DNA of 39,229 nt from Verrucomicrobiaceae bacterium E54 (GTDB lineage Bacteria; Verrucomicrobiota; Verrucomicrobiia; Verrucomicrobiales; Akkermansiaceae), in NCBI GenBank assembly GCA_022548915.1, contig JAKZES010000051.1:1-39229 (forward strand). Direction: 5' to 3'. Below, piece after piece: positions 8,341 through 17,734 of this stretch. Position numbers and translations under genes: made by a program. The notes under the pieces were generated by a model. That model ran no database searches. It was not told the origin of the DNA and was given only the letters and a program-made list of their open reading frames with translations. The number at the start of each line of letters is the position of its first letter. The first letter of the stretch is position 1.

Positions 8341-10455
8341 TTATGGAGTGGGTCGCTGGAGGCGCAGGTAGTCGAGGCCGAAGAGGTGCCTGCCGACGCC
8401 CGCGGCATCCTTGGATTGCTCGTTGGTCCCGGTGAGGGTGGCGCGGAGGGTGTGTTTCCCGGCCGCGAGGTCGAGGTGGCCGAGGGAGATCTCGCCGGTG
8501 GTGGTGACCGTTTCGTCGTGGCAGTCGATCGGCTCGCCGAGTTTCCCGCCGTCGATGGAGAGCTGGACGACGCCGTAGTCGGGGCCCTTGGTGAGAACGA
8601 CGAGGAGCTCGTACTTCCCGCCCTCGGCGACGGTGAACCCGATTTCGGCGGTGTCGCCCTGCTTGCCTCCAGTCCAGATCAGTTGGGCATTGCCGCTCCA
8701 CTTGCCGTCCCGGAAGCCGGCCATGTTCTGGATCCAGGTCCTGCCGGAGCCGACTTCGAGAACCTCCAGAGCTTCACCCTCGATGGTGCCCGGTTTCGGC
8801 TGGGGGATCTGGAGGGTCGCGGGGGTGACCCACGGTTCGTGGCGTCCGGGACGCCGGTGACGGCGGCCTTCGGGAGGGACCACCGGATAGGGGTTGCGGG
8901 CGCCGGTTTCCCGATACCAATAGACGCAGGTGTCGTAGAGGCAGGGGCGGCAATCTTCGTTGGGCATCACCTCGATGAATCCCTCGAAGCGTTGACTGAA
9001 CGGCAGGTCGTCGCACACGTGGAAGCGGCAGACCGAAGTATCCTCCTGCGCATCGGGCCGGAGGCGGGAAACCGCGGCCAGGGCGCTGTCGAAGGTGATG
9101 AATGGCGGCTCGGCCGCCCAGGCATAGCCGACGTAATCCTCGCTGCCGGTGCCGACGGTTGACGGGTAATTCTCGCCATCGATGAAGAAGCGCTCGTCTC
9201 CTTCCCCCCACCAGCCACCGAACTTCCAGATATGCTCGGTCATGCCGACGTAGCGGCCCTTGCCCTCGACGACGAGCAGCGGCCAATCCGGCCAGCGGTC
9301 ACCGCCGTTCTTGAGGAAGCGCTGCTTGTCGAGCCCGGTGAAGTCGCCGCCATGCCAGGCGGCACAGAAGCGCAGGAGCTTCCGCGTTTCGCTCGCGGGC
9401 AGTGCGACGGTCTCCAGATCGACCTCGACCCTGCGCATGCTGTCGCCATCGTTGGTGAGGACGATGCGCGCGCCCTCCGAGAAGGGCATGAACCAATAGG
9501 AGTAGAACGTGCCGTCGATGCAGCCCATCGGCAGCGTCTTGAACGGGTTGAGGCCGGGCGAGGTGGCGAAGAAGTCGCCGAGTGGCGACCAGACACTGGG
9601 GGAGGATTCGCCGTCCCAGAAGATCGAGATGGTCAACTCGCGCAGGATGTCTTCCCGCTGGATCGCTTCGGCGGGCAGGTCGAGCGGGGCGATCTTCAGG
9701 GCGCGGATCGCGCCCGAGCCGGGCAGCTTGACCTCGGCGGTCTTGCCGGCGGGAATTTCGAGGGTATGGTTGCCATTTTTCGGGTTGCCACCCTGATAGG
9801 GGTTCTCACCGCGCTTCAGCCAGGCGTCGCTGGCTTGCTGCAACAGCGTCTTCACCTCCGGCGTGAATCCCGGGAACGGTTCGACCCGGGTGCCCTGCGG
9901 AAAGAGGGTGTGGGTGGCGTGGAAGTACAGGCCCCATCCCTCGTCGACGACGACCTTGCAGGACTTCGAGAAGGAGATCGGGATGAACTCGTTGCGGCCC
10001 CGGGAAAGGGTCATTGCCAGGCCGGGATAGTCTTTCTCGAAATCATCGAAGTAGTCCTTGAAGGGCTTGTCGATCACCGGAGTTTCGCCACCGTCGATGA
10101 AGATCCTGATGTGGCCTCCAGTGGCCCGGGCGGACCAGGTGCGCCAGAGCACCCCGGGGCCCGCGAGATCCACCATGACCTGGGCATCGCCCTCACGGCG
10201 GATGCAGCCGCCGCCGTCGCTGTTGGCACCCCAGTTCTCGTAGCGGCCGGTCTGCTCGTTGTATCTGGACCGGCGGTCGTGGCTGGTCGAGGCGGCGGTC
10301 TTCTCGCCCTCGACGATCGGGGTGGCGAGCCGTTCCAGGTCGGTCAGGCGGCTGACGAGGTCGGCGTAGGTGATGGCCTTTTCCGCGTGTGCCGGCAGCA
10401 GGAAGGGCAGCAGGAGGAAACCCGCGCAGAGGCGCAGAGGCGCAGAAGTTTGCAT
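8341..10455 (-). CDS. DUF2961 / GH172-type secreted protein with C-terminal CBM-like domain
   Basis: 704 residues with a signal peptide (MQTSAPLRLCAGFLLLPFLLPAHA). The body matches the DUF2961 pattern: SRYNEQTGRYENWGANSDGG early, GPGVLWRTWSARATGGHIRI, then FFIDGENYPSTVGTGSEDYV and a final FHVCDDLPFSQRFEG strand. DUF2961 is now CAZy family GH172, whose characterised members act on alpha-D-fructofuranosides/difructose anhydride I or on D-arabinofuranosides. A C-terminal beta domain (about 560-704, ending HLFGLDYLRLQRP) resembles a carbohydrate-binding module. It sits 30 nt after the GH32 gene, which favours a fructofuranoside substrate. The specific substrate is inference. Confidence 0.85.
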   Translation of the reverse strand: MQTSAPLRLCAGFLLLPFLLPAHAEKAITYADLVSRLTDLERLATPIVEGEKTAASTSHDRRSRYNEQTGRYENWGANSDGGGCIRREGDAQVMVDLAGPGVLWRTWSARATGGHIRIFIDGGETPVIDKPFKDYFDDFEKDYPGLAMTLSRGRNEFIPISFSKSCKVVVDEGWGLYFHATHTLFPQGTRVEPFPGFTPEVKTLLQQASDAWLKRGENPYQGGNPKNGNHTLEIPAGKTAEVKLPGSGAIRALKIAPLDLPAEAIQREDILRELTISIFWDGESSPSVWSPLGDFFATSPGLNPFKTLPMGCIDGTFYSYWFMPFSEGARIVLTNDGDSMRRVEVDLETVALPASETRKLLRFCAAWHGGDFTGLDKQRFLKNGGDRWPDWPLLVVEGKGRYVGMTEHIWKFGGWWGEGDERFFIDGENYPSTVGTGSEDYVGYAWAAEPPFITFDSALAAVSRLRPDAQEDTSVCRFHVCDDLPFSQRFEGFIEVMPNEDCRPCLYDTCVYWYRETGARNPYPVVPPEGRRHRRPGRHEPWVTPATLQIPQPKPGTIEGEALEVLEVGSGRTWIQNMAGFRDGKWSGNAQLIWTGGKQGDTAEIGFTVAEGGKYELLVVLTKGPDYGVVQLSIDGGKLGEPIDCHDETVTTTGEISLGHLDLAAGKHTLRATLTGTNEQSKDAAGVGRHLFGLDYLRLQRPTP

Positions 10456-10485
10456 GATCGGGTATGGAGTGGGCTGAATCGCTCG

Positions 10486-12702
10486 TTACTTCCAACTGGC
10501 GTTGAGTTCGTGGATTTCGAGGGAGAGGAGCCTGGCTTCGCCGCCCTCCGCGAAGGCCTCGACCGAGGTGATGTCGAGGTCGTTCTGATAGGGCGCAGTG
10601 ATAATCATGCGGCCGTGGTTGACGAAGGTTTCCATCATGGGGCGGTCGATGAGGATCTGGACGCTGATCCTGCCGTCCACCGGTTCGAGCTCGGCATTGT
10701 TGAGCTTCTTGTTGGCGGCGTCGTAGGCGAAGGCCTGGCGGCCGTCGATGATCAGTCCGAGACGCTTGGCGGTGCCGACCTCGAAGGTGGCGCGGATGTC
10801 GAACAGGTCGCCGGAGGTCTCGAGCTTGACCGGCCTGCCCTCCGCGAGCGGCTTGTCCGCGGTTTCATGCTTCCTGCCGTGGATCTTCTCGATCGCCTTC
10901 ACCGGCTCGCCGAACAGGCGCACGCCGTCCGGGGTGCGGCGCAGGGAGAGTTCGGTCGGGAAGGTGAAGGTCTGGTTGAAGGGCATGCCCTTCATCTCGA
11001 TGCGCGCCCACCCGATCTGGATGCGGCGGCCATCCGGGGCGTCGGAGAAGATCTGCGAGGCATAGTATGGCCCGTAGTGCAGCTGGTGCCTGCCCTCGTG
11101 CTCCGGGGTGAAGGTCCTGCCGTCGAACGTGCCGATGGCATACTTGGCATCGGCACCGAAAACCACCCAGCGGACCTCACTGGGATCGCCGGCAACCGGC
11201 AGGCTGAACAACTCGGGGCACTCGAAGTAGCCGGGCAGCTTGCTTTGCAACTCCCAGTTCTTGAAATCGGTTGAACTGTAAAAGGCGATGTTGCGGCCGA
11301 GTTCCTTGTCCTCGTCATAGACCGCGATCACCCAGTGTCCGCCGAGCTTGGCGGCGGCGGCGGAGAGCGGTGGCTCGCCCTCGGCGTATTCGTACCAGAC
11401 CGGCTTCGGGTCACGACCGCCGTGCCTGAGGACCGGGTTGCCCTCGTACTCGATGAAGGTGCGCCCCTTGTCGTTCGACCAGGCGATGCACTCGCCGCGG
11501 CCGGTGCTGGTCCAGGTGGCGACGATGACGTCGTTGTCGCCGGTCTTCCAGCCGCCGGTGTTCTTCCAGTCCACCGCGGCGCCGCCGGAGAACATGGCAT
11601 CGCCCTCGCGGTGGTGCAGGGCGTTGGGGAGCTGCGTCCAGTTGACGAGATCCTTCGACACCGCGTGCCCCCAGGTCATGTTCCCCCAGCCCCAGCCGAC
11701 CGGGTTGTGCTGGAAGTAGAGATGCCATTCGCCGTCGTGGTAGACCATGCCGTTGGGGTCGTTGTTCCAGCCGACCTTCTGCGAGAAATGGAACTGCGGT
11801 CGCAGCGGCTCCTCGCCCCATTGGTCGGCGCCGGGCACCGTGTCGGATTGCCTGATCAGCTTGAAGCCCTCGTCGGAATGGCGGCTGACCGTGAGGGTCA
11901 ACCTCCGGCCCTTGAACTCGCTGACATCCTCGAAGGCCCACCAGTCGATGTCATCGGCGGTGGAGGCGAGATTGGTCTTGTAGAAGCGCACCACCTCGTC
12001 GTCCACACGCAGGCTGACCGACTGGTTCCCGTCGCCGTTCTCGATCGGATAGACGATGTATTTCTTGTCGATGGTGAACTCGGCGACCTGCCGCCGCTTG
12101 TCGAGGATGGCCGGCTTGGTTTCGCGCGGTTCGACGACCTTGGCGAGCGGCTCGGCCGAGGCGGTGAAGTGGTCGGCATTGATATGCCCCCACCCGCCGG
12201 TCTCGTCGTCGAGCAGGATGATCCGCGCGGTCTTGCCCTTGAACTCTCCCACGTCGGCGGAGATGGGCTGCATGGTCTCGCTGGCGAATCCGGGGGAAAG
12301 CAGATAGGTCTTGTCGCCGACGCGCAGGCGCACCGAGGTCCGCTCGTTCGGGCCGCCGCCGACGAGGAAGTTGAGGTAGGGCTGCTCGATCTCAAACCCG
12401 ACGGAGGTCAGCCGCCCGGTCGGTTCGTCGCCCTGGTTTTGGCCCGGCTGGCCGGACGTGCCATTGTAGTCTTCGAACGTACCGATCCAGAAGTCGCCCT
12501 GGTGCTTGCTGCCGTCCGGGCGGCCGCGCTTGGCCGGGTTGTCTCCCTTGGTGGGCTGGTTCGCGAAGGCGTCGCCCTCGGCGGTCCAGTTCTCGAGGGT
12601 GCCCTTTTCGAAGTCGCTGTTGTCGAACAGAAGCTGCGCCTCGGGAGCGGCGATCGCCATCGAGGCGACAAGCGGCAGGATGATACTGATGTGCATGTTC
12701 AT
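10486..12702 (-). CDS. Secreted GH32 fructan hydrolase (levanase/inulinase/fructosidase type)
   Basis: 738 residues from ATG 12702. An in-frame ATG at 12750 adds 16 residues that do not look like an export signal, whereas MNMHISIILPLVASMAIAAPEA does. An N-terminal beta region (about 25-185, FDNSDFEKGTLENW ... GWGHINADHF) is carbohydrate-binding-like, then comes the five-blade GH32 fold: WNNDPNG with the nucleophile Asp (about 315), RDP (about 430-432, transition-state stabiliser) and ECPEL with the acid/base Glu (about 494), followed by a C-terminal beta-sandwich. All three catalytic carboxylates are present, so it should hydrolyse beta-fructofuranosidic bonds. Endo or exo mode and levan or inulin preference cannot be read from sequence. 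No clear ribosome site. It lies 70 nt after the MFS porter. Confidence 0.93.
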   Translation of the reverse strand: MNMHISIILPLVASMAIAAPEAQLLFDNSDFEKGTLENWTAEGDAFANQPTKGDNPAKRGRPDGSKHQGDFWIGTFEDYNGTSGQPGQNQGDEPTGRLTSVGFEIEQPYLNFLVGGGPNERTSVRLRVGDKTYLLSPGFASETMQPISADVGEFKGKTARIILLDDETGGWGHINADHFTASAEPLAKVVEPRETKPAILDKRRQVAEFTIDKKYIVYPIENGDGNQSVSLRVDDEVVRFYKTNLASTADDIDWWAFEDVSEFKGRRLTLTVSRHSDEGFKLIRQSDTVPGADQWGEEPLRPQFHFSQKVGWNNDPNGMVYHDGEWHLYFQHNPVGWGWGNMTWGHAVSKDLVNWTQLPNALHHREGDAMFSGGAAVDWKNTGGWKTGDNDVIVATWTSTGRGECIAWSNDKGRTFIEYEGNPVLRHGGRDPKPVWYEYAEGEPPLSAAAAKLGGHWVIAVYDEDKELGRNIAFYSSTDFKNWELQSKLPGYFECPELFSLPVAGDPSEVRWVVFGADAKYAIGTFDGRTFTPEHEGRHQLHYGPYYASQIFSDAPDGRRIQIGWARIEMKGMPFNQTFTFPTELSLRRTPDGVRLFGEPVKAIEKIHGRKHETADKPLAEGRPVKLETSGDLFDIRATFEVGTAKRLGLIIDGRQAFAYDAANKKLNNAELEPVDGRISVQILIDRPMMETFVNHGRMIITAPYQNDLDITSVEAFAEGGEARLLSLEIHELNASWK

Positions 12703-12772
12703 GGGTGTTGGGATGTTGGTTGTTACAGAGGGTGTCGCGCGGAGGCGCAAAGACGCGGTCCATTGGCGAGAT

Positions 12773-14392
12773 TCAATCCCCTTCCATTCCCAGCTTCTTC
12801 GCCAATGCCTCGAGCGGGACGTTCTTGGTTTCGGGGACCATCAAGCGGACCCAGAGGAGTTGCAGGACCATCATGAAACAGAAGAAGCCGAACAGGAACC
12901 CCGGCCCGACCGCGCCGATCACGACTGGGAACACGGTGGTGATGGCGGCCGCCCAGACCCAGTGGGTTGCGCTGCCGAGCGCCTGGCCCGCGGCGCGGTG
13001 GTCGTTGGGGAAGATCTCGGAGATGAACACCCAGATCACCGCCCCCTGGCCGATGGCGTGGGCGGCGATGAAGGCCATCAGGGCTGCCAGCACGATGGTT
13101 CCGGTGGCGCCCAGCAGTTCGCCGGCCTTGGCCTTGGCGGCGGCGGCGATCCCGGCCACGTCCTGCGGGCTGGCCCCGGAGGGAATCACGACTTGCGGGC
13201 CCTCATACCAGTCGGCCTTGCTGATCTCCGCCAAGGCGGCCTTCTTCTTCGCGTATCCCTGGTCGAACTCCACGCGGTCCTCCGGGCTCATGAAGCGGGC
13301 GCCTGCCTCGACCTTGACCAGCGTTCCGGCATCGGCGGCCAAGTCGCCGGCGAGCGAGGCCACCTTGAGCGTCGGGGTGCTCAGGAAGGTGTAGCTGGCG
13401 ATGGCGAGCGAGACGATGTAGCCGAACGAGCCGATGTAGAGCAGAGCCCGGCGGCCGATCTTGTCGATCAGCCACAGTCCGATGAACGTGAAGATCAGGT
13501 TGGTGAGGCCGAGCGCAATCGATGCCTTGAGCGGGTCATCGACCCCGGCGAGGCCCAGCAGGCGCGGCGCGAAGTAGAACACCGCGTTGATCCCCGAGAA
13601 CTGGTTGAAGGTGGCGATCAGGATGGCAAGCAGGATCGGCACACGCAGGCGGCGGGTGAGGAAGCCGGTGGTCTTCGCGGTGCCGCGGGTGGTTTCCGCC
13701 ACCTCGGCGACCAGTCGCTCGATCTGTTCGTCGCCGGCCTCCGGATTGATCTGTTGGAAGACGGCGGCGCCTTCCTTGCGCTTGCCGGCATGCACGATCA
13801 GCCAGCGCGGGCTCTCCGGCAGGCCGAACGACAGCAGCGTGTAGATCAGCGCCGGAACCGCCTCGATGCCCAGCATCCACCGCCAGGCGACGTCCATGTC
13901 CATGACCTTGCCGAAGGCCCAGTTCGAGACCAGTGCGACCAGGATACCGAACACGATGTTGAACTGAAACATGCCGGCCAGCCTGCCGCGCGATCCCGGC
14001 GGCGCGATCTCGGAGATGAACATCGGGGCGGCCACGGTGGCCGCGCCGACGCCGAGCCCGCCGATGAAGCGCGCGATCATGAAGGTGACCACCTCGGGCG
14101 CGAGGCCCGAGCCGACGGCGGATATGAAGTAGAGCACGCCCACCCAGATCAGCGTCCTGCGGCGGCCGTAGCGCTCTGCGGGGATGCCGCCGAAGATGGC
14201 GCCGATCACCGTGCCCCACAGCGCCATCCCGGTCGCCAGCCCGTGCATCCGGGCGTCAAGTTGCCACAAGCGCTGGAAGGTCTCCTCGGCACCCGAAATG
14301 ACGATCGTGTCGAAACCGAACAGGAAGCCGGCCAGCGCGGCCGTGATGGACCATAAGATCAAGCGGGTATGCATGGGATGGGATGTGTTCAT
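12773..14392 (-). CDS. MFS sugar porter family transporter
   Basis: 539 residues, 12 predicted membrane segments. Sugar-porter signatures are clear: GFDTIVISGAEETF in helix 1, GGIPAERYGRRRTLI in loop 2-3, RFIGGLGVGAATVAAPMFISEIAP in helix 4, PESPRWLI before the central loop, QFSGINAVFYFAPRL in helix 7 and VPETKNVPLE after helix 12. An enlarged periplasmic loop of about 120 residues between helices 9 and 10 is unusual for the family. Likely a proton-coupled importer of the monosaccharide (fructose is a candidate) released by the neighbouring hydrolases. It sits 49 nt after the PDZ/toroid gene and 70 nt before GH32, consistent with one operon. Confidence 0.92.
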   Translation of the reverse strand: MNTSHPMHTRLILWSITAALAGFLFGFDTIVISGAEETFQRLWQLDARMHGLATGMALWGTVIGAIFGGIPAERYGRRRTLIWVGVLYFISAVGSGLAPEVVTFMIARFIGGLGVGAATVAAPMFISEIAPPGSRGRLAGMFQFNIVFGILVALVSNWAFGKVMDMDVAWRWMLGIEAVPALIYTLLSFGLPESPRWLIVHAGKRKEGAAVFQQINPEAGDEQIERLVAEVAETTRGTAKTTGFLTRRLRVPILLAILIATFNQFSGINAVFYFAPRLLGLAGVDDPLKASIALGLTNLIFTFIGLWLIDKIGRRALLYIGSFGYIVSLAIASYTFLSTPTLKVASLAGDLAADAGTLVKVEAGARFMSPEDRVEFDQGYAKKKAALAEISKADWYEGPQVVIPSGASPQDVAGIAAAAKAKAGELLGATGTIVLAALMAFIAAHAIGQGAVIWVFISEIFPNDHRAAGQALGSATHWVWAAAITTVFPVVIGAVGPGFLFGFFCFMMVLQLLWVRLMVPETKNVPLEALAKKLGMEGD

Positions 14393-14441
14393 CAGCGTTT
14401 CGTCTCGGGTCTTGGTTCGTTTCGCCGCACCGCGGCCGGCA

Positions 14442-17400
14442 CTACTCCAAGTCCGCCATCTTCAGGCCTTCAATGAACAAATCCATCTGTCCGCGCGGCT
14501 CCCCGGTCTTGTCGTCGTATTCGACGTTGCCATAGGCGGCCAGCACGTTGGCGCCCTTGCGCAGGTGCGCGACCTCGCCGGAGCCCAGCAGAATGGAGCG
14601 ATAATGCGGAATATCCTTCCACCAGGGATAGGTGTGGATCAGGTGGCCGTTCAGATAGACGCTGTATCCCTGCCTGGCCAGGACGTTGAGGCGGTAGACA
14701 TCGTCATCGAGGTCATCGACCTCGAAGGTGGTGCGCATCACCAGAAACTCGCCGTCGCCCCATTCGGAGCGATTCTCGAAGGACTCGTTGTCCCAGCCGC
14801 GGCATTCGCCCTTGCCGATCGGGGCGCGGCCCTCGCGCCACTTGCCGGCATCGTAGTCGATGGAATACCAGCCCTTCAGTTCGCCGGGCAGTTGGAGATC
14901 ACGGAAGCGCTTCTTTTCGCGCGGGTGCAACCGGTCCTGCTCGCGCTGCGGGTCGAATGAAGTGAACCGCCAGACGCGGTCCGCGGGCTTCGGCTCGCCC
15001 ACCGGGGTCCAGCCGTCGAGCGACCTGTCGAGCCTGGTGAGATCGAGGACGGCATCGAGCAACGGCCCGTTCTCGCCATACTTCCGGAGTGCACCGAGGT
15101 CCGGCTTCACGCTCTTGAGCGATCCGCTCACCCCGAGGTCTTCCTTCAGGCGCTTGATGAGCTCGCGACGATAGACGTTGGCAAGAAGCGCGGTCAGTTC
15201 CCTGCGTGCCTGCGCGTCCAGTTTGTCGAGCGCGGTGCAGAGGCCGAGCGACTGTCGTTCGCGAATCGAATTCGGGGTCGCCACCAGTTCGATGAGGTCC
15301 CCGGTGTCGAATGCATCAAAGCGTTCACGGATCATGTGGGCGATCGGCAGGGCGGTTGTCGGATCGGTCTGCAGGCAGAACCTGGCCACCTCGTTGACGT
15401 TGTAGGCGCCCTCGGCGGCGCGCGTCCCCGGCTTGATCTCGCTGTCCTCGACGGCCTCCTTGAGCCCCGTGAGGATCAGTTTGCCGGCGGGGCTGGCCTT
15501 GCCCTTGCGGCCCAGGGCGTCACGGAGGTGCCGAAGCATCCGGTTCCGTGGCTGGGTGTGGTATTCCGCCGTGTAGAGCTCCATCATCTTCGGCAGGATC
15601 TTCACGTAGAGTTGGTCGTCCCGCTCGAGTCCCGAGAGACCCATGAAGGCCGCTTCGCGCAGCCACCAATCCGAGTGGTCGGTCCATGGCTTGATGAGCG
15701 GGTAGCAGGCTTTGAGATCCTCGACCGGCGCGAACTTCAGCGCTCTCAGCGCGCCGTCGACCACCCACCAGGATTCTTCGGAGTCCGACAACATTTTCCG
15801 GATGGCCTCGAGCATCGCGGGTGAAAAATGTTCGGTCGAGATCGGTTCGGGGCCGGTCCCGAAGTAGTAGTTCCAGTCGATCAGGCCGTCGAGCGCCGCC
15901 CGGCGCACGCGCGGGTCCGGATCGCGCAAGAGTCTCTCCAGTTCGTCGAGGGCGCCGGCCCGGCGCAATGCCTTGGCTGCCTGGGCGCGGATCATGTAGC
16001 GCGCGTGATGGACGTTCTTGAGCAGCACTTCACGCGGGAGCTTGGCGACATCGCCCTTCGCCTTGTGATAGGCGCCGCCCAGTTGCCAGAAGGGAACGTG
16101 GATTGGTTCCTCCTTGCCATACTCGTAGTACTTCGGGTTGTGCTCGATCGAGAGGAAGGCCCGGTCCGCCTCGGTGCCCCACAGGTGCTCCGGCAGCGTG
16201 AAGTCGTGCGAAAACTTCGAGCGCGGCGCGCCGGTGATGCGCAGCGTCCGCCTGGGCGCCGTGTAGGAGAGTCCCACGCCGGCGCCGGACGAGCCGACCT
16301 TGCCATATTCCCAGTGGAGGGCGCCGATCCCGATGCTGCCGCCGGGCTCGCGGCTCAGATCGTGCCACCAGGTGAGCCGGTCCATGGTCCGGCGGTAGAG
16401 GTCGGGCTTCCTGTCCATCAGATAGGAACTGATGAGGCTGCGCCAGATGCCGTCACCGCGGCCCTCGTCGCCGTGCCCGACCACCAGCACCGGGTAGCTG
16501 GTGAGCATGGAATAGGCGAGGTGGTCGCGGGCTTCCTTGTAAATCGTCACATCACCCGTTGCGTGGGTGGCGATCTGCATGGCGGCGGCTATCATGCCGT
16601 CCTTGCCGTTCGAGCCGAGCCCACCCTCGCCGCGGTGGTCGCCGTAGGGGACCGTGCCGCGGCCGGCGAAGCGATAGAACATGCGCAGCGCTCCCAGCAA
16701 CGTCTCGTCATCGACCTTCAAGCCGCACTCCTTGCCCAGCAGCAGGGTGGTCAGGACCTGTGCCCCGGCCGCGTTGAGGAGCCCGCCCTCGACATAACCG
16801 GGAACCGCTCGATTTCCCCAATGGGTCCAGCCGGAGCCGAACTTCTGGCGTTTCTTCGCGTCGTCGCAGTAGTACTGGAGGATCGGCAGCACCGACTTGT
16901 CGCCGCTGCGCAGGTAATATTCGCCGCAGGCGATCCCGTTGTAGCCGTTGTTCCAGGTGTGGTCGCCGATTCCGTTCACGTCTTCGGGAAATCGGTCGAA
17001 GTATTCCTTCACATGCGGCAGGTATTGGTCGTCGCCCGTCGACAACAGGAACAGGCACGCCAACGCGCCGGGAATCCCTTCCTGGTCGAACTTCTGCGAG
17101 TCTGCATAGAACTCGGCGGCCTGCTCGACGATCTTGCGCGACTTCTCGCAGTCGATCGGCCAACTCTTGCCGTAGGTGCCCAGCACCGGGATGTCCACGG
17201 TTTCCTTGCGCTTGATTTCGCCATCCGCGGAGCTGACGTCGAAGACCACCTTGCCGTCGGTGGCCTCGGACTTGGTGAGCACATCGCCGATCGCCACGAA
17301 AGGGTTCCTGCCCTTCAGGGTGACACCGTTGATCGCGGTGATGATCTCGTCCGTCTTGAACTTCCCCGCCGCCGGCGATCCGGGCATCGTGTCCTCGACC

Positions 17401-17627
17401 TTGAGAACCACGCCCGGGAAGATCCGCAGGATCAAGCCCGTGGCACCGACGTGCCCGAAGGGGGATTCAAGATCCGGACGGGGGCGCAACTGATAGACCT
17501 GGTGCTCGTCGTAATGGCTGTCCCCTTCGTCGCCGCCGGAGGTCGCTCCCGGAAGGGTCAGAATCACGGCGGCCAGCGCGAAGCTTCGGAGCAACGGCCC
17601 GCGATGCAACAGTGCCATTCGTTTCAT
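14442..17627 (-). CDS. Large secreted PDZ, alpha-toroid, HEAT and beta-sandwich protein (DUF6288-like)
   Basis: 1061 residues with a signal peptide (about 1-31). After it come a PDZ domain (about 50-145: GLILRIFPGVVLKVEDTMPG, AGKFKTDEIITAING), a helical region resembling an alpha/alpha toroid (about 150-520, repeated WNNGYNGIACGEYYLR and YGDHRGEGGLGSNGKDGM motifs), HEAT-like repeats (about 540-760, RYMIRAQAAKALRRAG and DPDPRVRRAALDGL), and a C-terminal galactose-binding-like sandwich (about 900-1061, WYSIDYDAGKWREGRAPIG). The layout fits proteins annotated DUF6288 in Planctomycetes and Verrucomicrobia, recalled and not searched. Catalysis is unproven; a glycan-processing or scaffolding role is possible. 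It is the first gene of the operon, and operator A lies 44 nt upstream. Confidence 0.8.
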   Translation of the reverse strand: MKRMALLHRGPLLRSFALAAVILTLPGATSGGDEGDSHYDEHQVYQLRPRPDLESPFGHVGATGLILRIFPGVVLKVEDTMPGSPAAGKFKTDEIITAINGVTLKGRNPFVAIGDVLTKSEATDGKVVFDVSSADGEIKRKETVDIPVLGTYGKSWPIDCEKSRKIVEQAAEFYADSQKFDQEGIPGALACLFLLSTGDDQYLPHVKEYFDRFPEDVNGIGDHTWNNGYNGIACGEYYLRSGDKSVLPILQYYCDDAKKRQKFGSGWTHWGNRAVPGYVEGGLLNAAGAQVLTTLLLGKECGLKVDDETLLGALRMFYRFAGRGTVPYGDHRGEGGLGSNGKDGMIAAAMQIATHATGDVTIYKEARDHLAYSMLTSYPVLVVGHGDEGRGDGIWRSLISSYLMDRKPDLYRRTMDRLTWWHDLSREPGGSIGIGALHWEYGKVGSSGAGVGLSYTAPRRTLRITGAPRSKFSHDFTLPEHLWGTEADRAFLSIEHNPKYYEYGKEEPIHVPFWQLGGAYHKAKGDVAKLPREVLLKNVHHARYMIRAQAAKALRRAGALDELERLLRDPDPRVRRAALDGLIDWNYYFGTGPEPISTEHFSPAMLEAIRKMLSDSEESWWVVDGALRALKFAPVEDLKACYPLIKPWTDHSDWWLREAAFMGLSGLERDDQLYVKILPKMMELYTAEYHTQPRNRMLRHLRDALGRKGKASPAGKLILTGLKEAVEDSEIKPGTRAAEGAYNVNEVARFCLQTDPTTALPIAHMIRERFDAFDTGDLIELVATPNSIRERQSLGLCTALDKLDAQARRELTALLANVYRRELIKRLKEDLGVSGSLKSVKPDLGALRKYGENGPLLDAVLDLTRLDRSLDGWTPVGEPKPADRVWRFTSFDPQREQDRLHPREKKRFRDLQLPGELKGWYSIDYDAGKWREGRAPIGKGECRGWDNESFENRSEWGDGEFLVMRTTFEVDDLDDDVYRLNVLARQGYSVYLNGHLIHTYPWWKDIPHYRSILLGSGEVAHLRKGANVLAAYGNVEYDDKTGEPRGQMDLFIEGLKMADLE

Positions 17628-17661
17628 ACGCCACGAATCTGGACCCGCCGTAGGTGCGAAC

Positions 17662-17701
17662 GCAAGGGCCCTTGCTTACGCATTGCCGCCAGATTTTTCT
17701 G
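17662..17701 (+). promoter_or_regulatory. Candidate operator A upstream of the glycan operon
   Basis: TTGCTTACGC (17672-17681) is identical to the copy at 18968-18977 on the other strand. The second half-site, 21 bp on, is TTCTG (17697-17701) instead of TTACG, so this copy is degenerate. A 14-bp palindrome GCAAGGGCCCTTGC (17662-17675) overlaps its edge. It lies 44 nt before the ATG at 17627, in the same orientation relative to its gene as operators B and C. Confidence 0.5.
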
Positions 17702-17734
17702 CAAATGCGTCACATCTTCCCCGGAGAACCGCGC

